NCBI GenBank assembly: GCA_003555285.1
Contig: PWGH01000012.1
Coordinates: 1-24,813, forward strand
Length of the DNA: 24,813 bases
From: Thioalkalivibrio sp.
GTDB lineage: Bacteria; Pseudomonadota; Gammaproteobacteria; Ectothiorhodospirales; Ectothiorhodospiraceae
Reading direction: 5' to 3'
The stretch's first letter is position 1. Every line of letters begins with the position of its first letter. The notes below the pieces were generated by a model that was not told the DNA's origin, ran no database searches, and saw nothing but the letters and a program-made list of their open reading frames with translations. Below, piece after piece: positions 20,662-24,813 of the stretch. Made by a program: the position numbers and the translations under genes.

Positions 20662-21807
20662 ATGTCAGGAAACAGCTTTGGAAAATCCTTTGTCGTCACC
20701 ACCTTCGGGGAGAGCCACGGCGTGGCGCTGGGGGCGATCGTCGACGGCTGTCCGCCGGGGCTCACGCTCTGCGAGGCCGATCTGCAGCACGACCTGGACC
20801 GGCGCCGTCCCGGGCAGTCGCGCCATACCACCCAGCGCCGCGAGACCGACCAGGTGCGCATTCTGTCCGGGGTCTTCGAGGGCGTGACCACCGGGGCGCC
20901 GATCGGCCTGCTGATCGAGAACGTCGATCAACGCTCCAAGGACTATGGCGAGATCAAGGATCGTTTTCGGCCCGGGCACGCCGATTACACCTATCACCAG
21001 AAGTACGGGCACCGCGATTACCGCGGCGGCGGGCGCAGTTCCGCGCGGGAGACGGCGTTGCGGGTCGCCGCCGGCGGCGTCGCCAAGCGCTACCTGCAAC
21101 AGCGCTACGGGGTCGAGATCCGGGGCTGGCTGTCGCAGCTGGGGCCGATCCGCGTGGCCTTCCGCGATCCGGACGCGGTGGACCACAATCCCTTCTTCGC
21201 GCCGGATCCGGATCGGGTTGCGGAGCTCGAGGCCTACATGGATCAGCTGCGCAAGTCCGGCGATTCGGTGGGCGCGCGAGTCGAGGTCGAGGCCCGGGGT
21301 GTGCCGCCGGGCTGGGGCGAACCGATCCTCGATCGCCTCGATGCCGACATCGCCCACGCGATGATGAGCATCAATGCGGTGAAGGGCGTGGAGATCGGCG
21401 ACGGCTTTGCCGTGGTCGAGCAACGCGGCACCGAACACCGCGACGAGATGACCCCCGAGGGGTTTCTGAGCAATCACGCCGGCGGCGTGCTCGGCGGGAT
21501 CTCCTCGGGGCAGGTGATCCGGGCCAGCATCGCGCTGAAGCCAACCTCCAGTCTGCGGCTGCCGGGGCGCTCGGTGGACACCACCGGTGCCGCGGTCGAA
21601 GGGGTGACCAAGGGCCGTCACGCCCCCTGTGTAGGCATCCGCGCCACGCCGATCGCCGAGGCGATGCTGGCCCTGGTGCTGATGGATCATGCGCTACGGC
21701 ATCGGGCGCAGAACGCCGACGTGCGGTCCGGCCTTCCGGCCTTCACCGATGTGCCGACGGTCACCGACCGGCCGAACCCGGACGGCCCGGACGCCGGCGA
21801 TTCCTGA
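20662..21807 (+). CDS. aroC: Chorismate synthase
   Basis: This catalyses the last shikimate-pathway step, elimination of phosphate from 5-enolpyruvylshikimate 3-phosphate to chorismate, using reduced FMN. The 381-residue protein carries 'FGESHG' at 15-20 (signature 1, catalytic H19), 'RRRPGQS' at 47-53, '[15 protein letters not shown]' at 102-116 with the catalytic H106, and '[11 protein letters not shown]' at 121-131 (signature 2). '[15 protein letters not shown]' and '[17 protein letters not shown]' follow in the usual order. The C-terminus has a short Pro/Asp-rich extension beyond the conserved end. The ATG lacks a strong ribosome binding site. A 198-bp gap separates it from the downstream MFS gene, so coupling between the two is uncertain. 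Confidence 0.98.
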   Translation: MSGNSFGKSFVVTTFGESHGVALGAIVDGCPPGLTLCEADLQHDLDRRRPGQSRHTTQRRETDQVRILSGVFEGVTTGAPIGLLIENVDQRSKDYGEIKDRFRPGHADYTYHQKYGHRDYRGGGRSSARETALRVAAGGVAKRYLQQRYGVEIRGWLSQLGPIRVAFRDPDAVDHNPFFAPDPDRVAELEAYMDQLRKSGDSVGARVEVEARGVPPGWGEPILDRLDADIAHAMMSINAVKGVEIGDGFAVVEQRGTEHRDEMTPEGFLSNHAGGVLGGISSGQVIRASIALKPTSSLRLPGRSVDTTGAAVEGVTKGRHAPCVGIRATPIAEAMLALVLMDHALRHRAQNADVRSGLPAFTDVPTVTDRPNPDGPDAGDS

Positions 21808-21850
21808 GGCGACCGCGGCCGGGGTGCTGGGCGCGCGTGCGTCCGACCGC

Positions 21851-21876
21851 GGCGCCGGCATCCCGGAACCGGCGCC
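21851..21876. terminator. GC-rich hairpin after aroC
   Basis: ggcgccgg (21851-21858) and ccggcgcc (21869-21876) form a perfect 8-bp stem with a 10-base loop, 43 bases downstream of the aroC stop. There is no U-tract, so it may be a weak or Rho-assisted terminator, or an mRNA-stabilising structure between aroC and the MFS gene. Confidence 0.4.
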
Positions 21877-22005
21877 TGCCGGCCGGTTCATCGGGCGATC
21901 CCTGGCTGCCCGGCCCTGGGTGCCGGTGGCGGCCATCGGACGGTGGCGATCCGCAGGCCCGAAAACGGTTGCGGCGCGGCGGTTGAAGGTCACGGGGCGG
22001 CGTCG

Positions 22006-23151
22006 ATGAACCGGCATATCCGCCTGTCCAGCTTCTATTTCTTCTATTTCGCCAGCATCGGGGCCTTCATGCCCTACTGGGGGCCGTACCTGGCCGACCA
22101 GGGCTTCAGTGGCTCCCAGATCGGCGAGTTGATGGCCATTATCCTGGCCACCAAGATCGTCGCGCCGAATGTCTGGGGTTGGCTGGCGGATCGCTCCGGG
22201 GTGCGCATGCCGGTGGTGCGCTGGGGCGCGCTGGCGGCCCTGGTGGCCTTCGCCGGGGTGCTGCTGTATTCGGGCTACTGGTGGCTGGCGGTGGTGATGG
22301 CCACCTTCAGTTTCTTCTGGAACGCGATCCTGCCGCAGTTCGAGGCCACGACGCTACGGGCATTGGGGCGGGACAGCCACCGCTACGCGCTGGTCCGGCT
22401 CTGGGGATCGATTGGCTTCATCCTCGCCGTGGCGAGCCTCGGCTGGTTGCTCGACGTCCTCAGCCTGGACTGGTTGCCCTGGATCATGCTCGGATTGCTG
22501 GCGGTGCTATACCTGTCCGCGCTGTCGGTGCCCGAACCCGCCAACGGCGATCCCGCCGGCGAAGCCACGCTGCCCCTGATGACGGTGCTGCGCCGCCCGG
22601 AGGTGATCGCGCTGCTGCTGGCCTGCTTCTTCATGCAGGCGAGCCACGGTCCGTATTACGCCTTCTTCACGCTCTACGTGGAGGCCCAGGGATTCAGCCG
22701 CGCGCTGGCCGGTCAGCTCTGGGCCCTCGGGGTGGCGGCGGAGGTGGTGCTGTTCTTGATGCTGCCGCGCCTGATCCTGCGCTTCGGCGCTTGGCGATTG
22801 ATCACACTGGCGCTGATCCTGACCACGCTGCGCTGGGGGCTGCTCGCCACCATTCCAGACACGCTACCGGCGCTGTTGTTCATCCAGCTGCTGCATGCCG
22901 CGAGCTACGGCGTCTATCACGCCTCGGCGATTTCATTGATACACGTCTACTTTCCCGGGCGGCTGCAGGGTCGCGGGCAGGCCTTGTATTCCTCACTGAG
23001 CTTCGGCCTCGGCGGTGCGATCGGCGCCCTCGGCAGCGGCTACCTCTGGGACGGCGTGAGCCCGGCCTCGGTCTACGTCTTCGCGGCCGCGCTGGCGGCC
23101 CTCGGCGTGCTGGTGGCCGCGGCCGGCATGATGCGGGAACGACGGACGTGA
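22006..23151 (+). CDS. MFS transporter, HcaT-like (phenylpropionate permease family)
   Basis: A 381-residue inner-membrane transporter of the major facilitator superfamily. It begins MNRHIRLSSFYFFYFASIGA, followed by 'FMPYWGPYLADQGFSGSQIG', characteristic of the HcaT/LacY-like MFS subgroup. 'VAPNVWGWLADRSGVRMPVV' contains the conserved loop 2-3 motif. 'RLWGSIGFILAVASLGWLLD' near residue 128 and 'HAASYGVYHASAISLIHVYF' near 305 are the other diagnostic stretches. About 11-12 transmembrane segments are visible and the length matches HcaT (about 380). The substrate is unknown. ATG 22006 fits the hydrophobic start, with ggggcgg upstream as a weak ribosome site. The gene follows aroC on the same strand. 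Confidence 0.9.
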   Translation: MNRHIRLSSFYFFYFASIGAFMPYWGPYLADQGFSGSQIGELMAIILATKIVAPNVWGWLADRSGVRMPVVRWGALAALVAFAGVLLYSGYWWLAVVMATFSFFWNAILPQFEATTLRALGRDSHRYALVRLWGSIGFILAVASLGWLLDVLSLDWLPWIMLGLLAVLYLSALSVPEPANGDPAGEATLPLMTVLRRPEVIALLLACFFMQASHGPYYAFFTLYVEAQGFSRALAGQLWALGVAAEVVLFLMLPRLILRFGAWRLITLALILTTLRWGLLATIPDTLPALLFIQLLHAASYGVYHASAISLIHVYFPGRLQGRGQALYSSLSFGLGGAIGALGSGYLWDGVSPASVYVFAAALAALGVLVAAAGMMRERRT

Positions 23152-24227
<1,076 letters not shown>

Positions 24228-24262
24228 CCCCGCCGTCTCGCACCAACGTAGACCCTGAGTCA

Positions 24263-24358
24263 GTGCCCGAGCCGTGCGGGGTGCGCCTGGGGCCGTGCCC
24301 GAGCCGTGCGGGGCGCGCCTGGGGCCGTGCCCGAGCCGTGCGGGGTGCGCCCGGTCCG
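24263..24358. repeat. Three tandem copies of a 32-bp repeat
   Basis: Units begin at 24263, 24295 and 24327 with gtgcccgagccgtgcggggt. The first two are nearly identical over 32 bases; the third diverges in its last 7 bases, where it runs into the long inverted repeat. They lie in the gene-free tail behind dapB. Confidence 0.85.
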
Positions 24359-24441
24359 GACACGCTCAAGTCGTCCATGAGCGCTCGAGGATGGCCATCC
24401 ATGGCCATCCACGGTCCGGACCGGGCGCACCCCGCACGGCT
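24334..24441. repeat. Perfect 27-bp inverted repeat
   Basis: Bases 24334-24360 (starting agccgtgcgg, ending ggtccgga) are exactly the reverse complement of 24415-24441, around a 54-base spacer. The left arm overlaps the third copy of the tandem repeat, so the right arm is an inverted fourth partial copy of that unit. The predicted stem is very stable. Confidence 0.85.
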
Positions 24442-24669
24442 CCCCAGTCGCTGATGAGCCCCTGGGTCAAACCCGCCATGTAGCGTGGCCCAAGCGCAGC
24501 GGGCCTGCGGCCCTTGCCCTTACGCCCTTGCCCTTACGCCCTTGCCCTTGCAGCGCAAACCCGCCCCCAACGCCCGGGCGGCGAAGGCGGTGGGCCGGAT
24601 CCGGACCGTAGGCGGCCATGGATGGCCGCCTTCGAGCGCTCATGGACGACTCGAGCGGGTCCGGACCGG
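24351..24669. repeat. Inverted pair of a 70-bp repeat unit
   Basis: The reverse complement of 24351-24420 matches 24600-24669 at 62 of 70 positions without gaps. Each unit begins tccggaccgt and ends tccggaccgg, with ccatggatggcc and cgagcgctcatggacgact inside. Two opposite-facing copies sit 179 bases apart. This has the form of a dispersed repeat such as a BIME-like or small mobile unit. It has no coding content. Confidence 0.8.
24510..24551. repeat. Three tandem 14-bp repeats
   Basis: gcccttgcccttac occurs at 24510 and 24524, and with a final gc at 24538. Each unit is itself two gcccttN sub-units. It lies between the two 70-bp units. A 'gtggcccaagcgcagcggg' segment just before it (24485-24503) resembles the hairpin at 1009-1034. 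Confidence 0.8.
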
Positions 24670-24704
24670 GAACACCGCCCGGCCCTCCGTCCCCGGTGGG
24701 CACA

Positions 24705-24811
24705 CTAGGGAAGCGCTGAATAAAGCCATCCTGGCTTTCTCAGCGCACGCTTCGCTGCAAATGTGATTTGCAGCTTGCTACAGAATCAACCACCTGCGGT
24801 GGCCGATTCTG
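24705..24811. other. Three consecutive hairpins at the window edge, possible mobile-element end
   Basis: Starting at ctagggaagcgctgaataa the sequence folds into three adjacent perfect stems. GCGCTGA/TCAGCGC (24713-24719 and 24740-24746) has inner AAAGCC/GGCTTT. GCTGCAAAT/ATTTGCAGC lies at 24754-24762 and 24766-24774. CAGAATC/GATTCTG (24781-24787 and 24805-24811) has inner CCACC/GGTGG. No gene is present. The abrupt change from the GC-rich repeats and the ctagggaagcgctga start suggest the end of an insertion sequence that continues outside the window; this is inference. Confidence 0.4.
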
Positions 24812-24813
24812 GC

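Noticed and set aside
24263..24441. CRISPR-like array behind dapB
   Set aside because: The 32-bp units are contiguous with no unique spacers and no cas genes are nearby.

Overview
The window is high-GC chromosomal DNA. Its housekeeping genes (prmB, aroC, dapB, psd, an HcaT-like MFS carrier, a FimX-like EAL protein) point to a gammaproteobacterium, possibly Chromatiales/Ectothiorhodospiraceae-like. The class assignment is an inference from gene content, and the order is a guess. No tRNA, rRNA, CRISPR array or prophage was seen.

Layout. (1) 83-3622 is an eroded accessory zone. An AlkA-like DNA glycosylase is flanked by inverted short repeats. It is followed by a run of broken genes: the 5' stub of a MazE/AbrB antitoxin spliced to the 3' tail of a different antitoxin, a ParE-type toxin interrupted by a 277-bp MITE with an 8-bp target duplication, a frameshifted and truncated YeaD-like mutarotase, a Phd-type antitoxin with an in-frame amber codon, and a 24-codon ParE stub. 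An AT-richer pRiA4b ORF-3-like gene closes the zone. (2) 3644-7522 is a translationally coupled SNF2 helicase/SWIM zinc-finger pair bracketed by imperfect direct repeats of about 50 bp. The SWIM protein carries an acidic repeat linker and a C-terminal XRE-type helix-turn-helix. (3) 7522-9426 holds an SRPBCC membrane-anchored protein, a truncated alpha/beta hydrolase and an unexplained non-coding block. (4) 9427-12811 holds a divergent LysR regulator/pirin pair with a strong palindromic operator candidate, a DUF4126 membrane protein, and an NTF2-like protein followed by a hairpin terminator. (5) 12924-16359 holds an ADP-ribosylglycohydrolase, a Ycf45/SpoIIIAA-like AAA ATPase ending in an R3H domain, and convergent phosphatidylserine decarboxylase, whose stop codon overlaps that of the ATPase gene. 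(6) 16625-24227 is the stable core: the FimX-like protein and prmB divergent from each other, then a rhodanese, aroC, the MFS transporter and dapB. (7) 24228-24813 has no gene and is packed with tandem and inverted repeats. It ends in three consecutive hairpins that may belong to a mobile element continuing beyond the window.

The core genes do not form one pathway. psd makes phosphatidylethanolamine, aroC ends the shikimate pathway, dapB makes diaminopimelate/lysine, and prmB modifies ribosomal protein L3. The best-supported unusual observation is the MITE in the parE gene: removing the element and one target-duplication copy restores an exact 96-residue frame. The SNF2-SWIM-XRE module between direct repeats is the most plausible candidate for a little-described functional system. 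Its function cannot be read from sequence alone.
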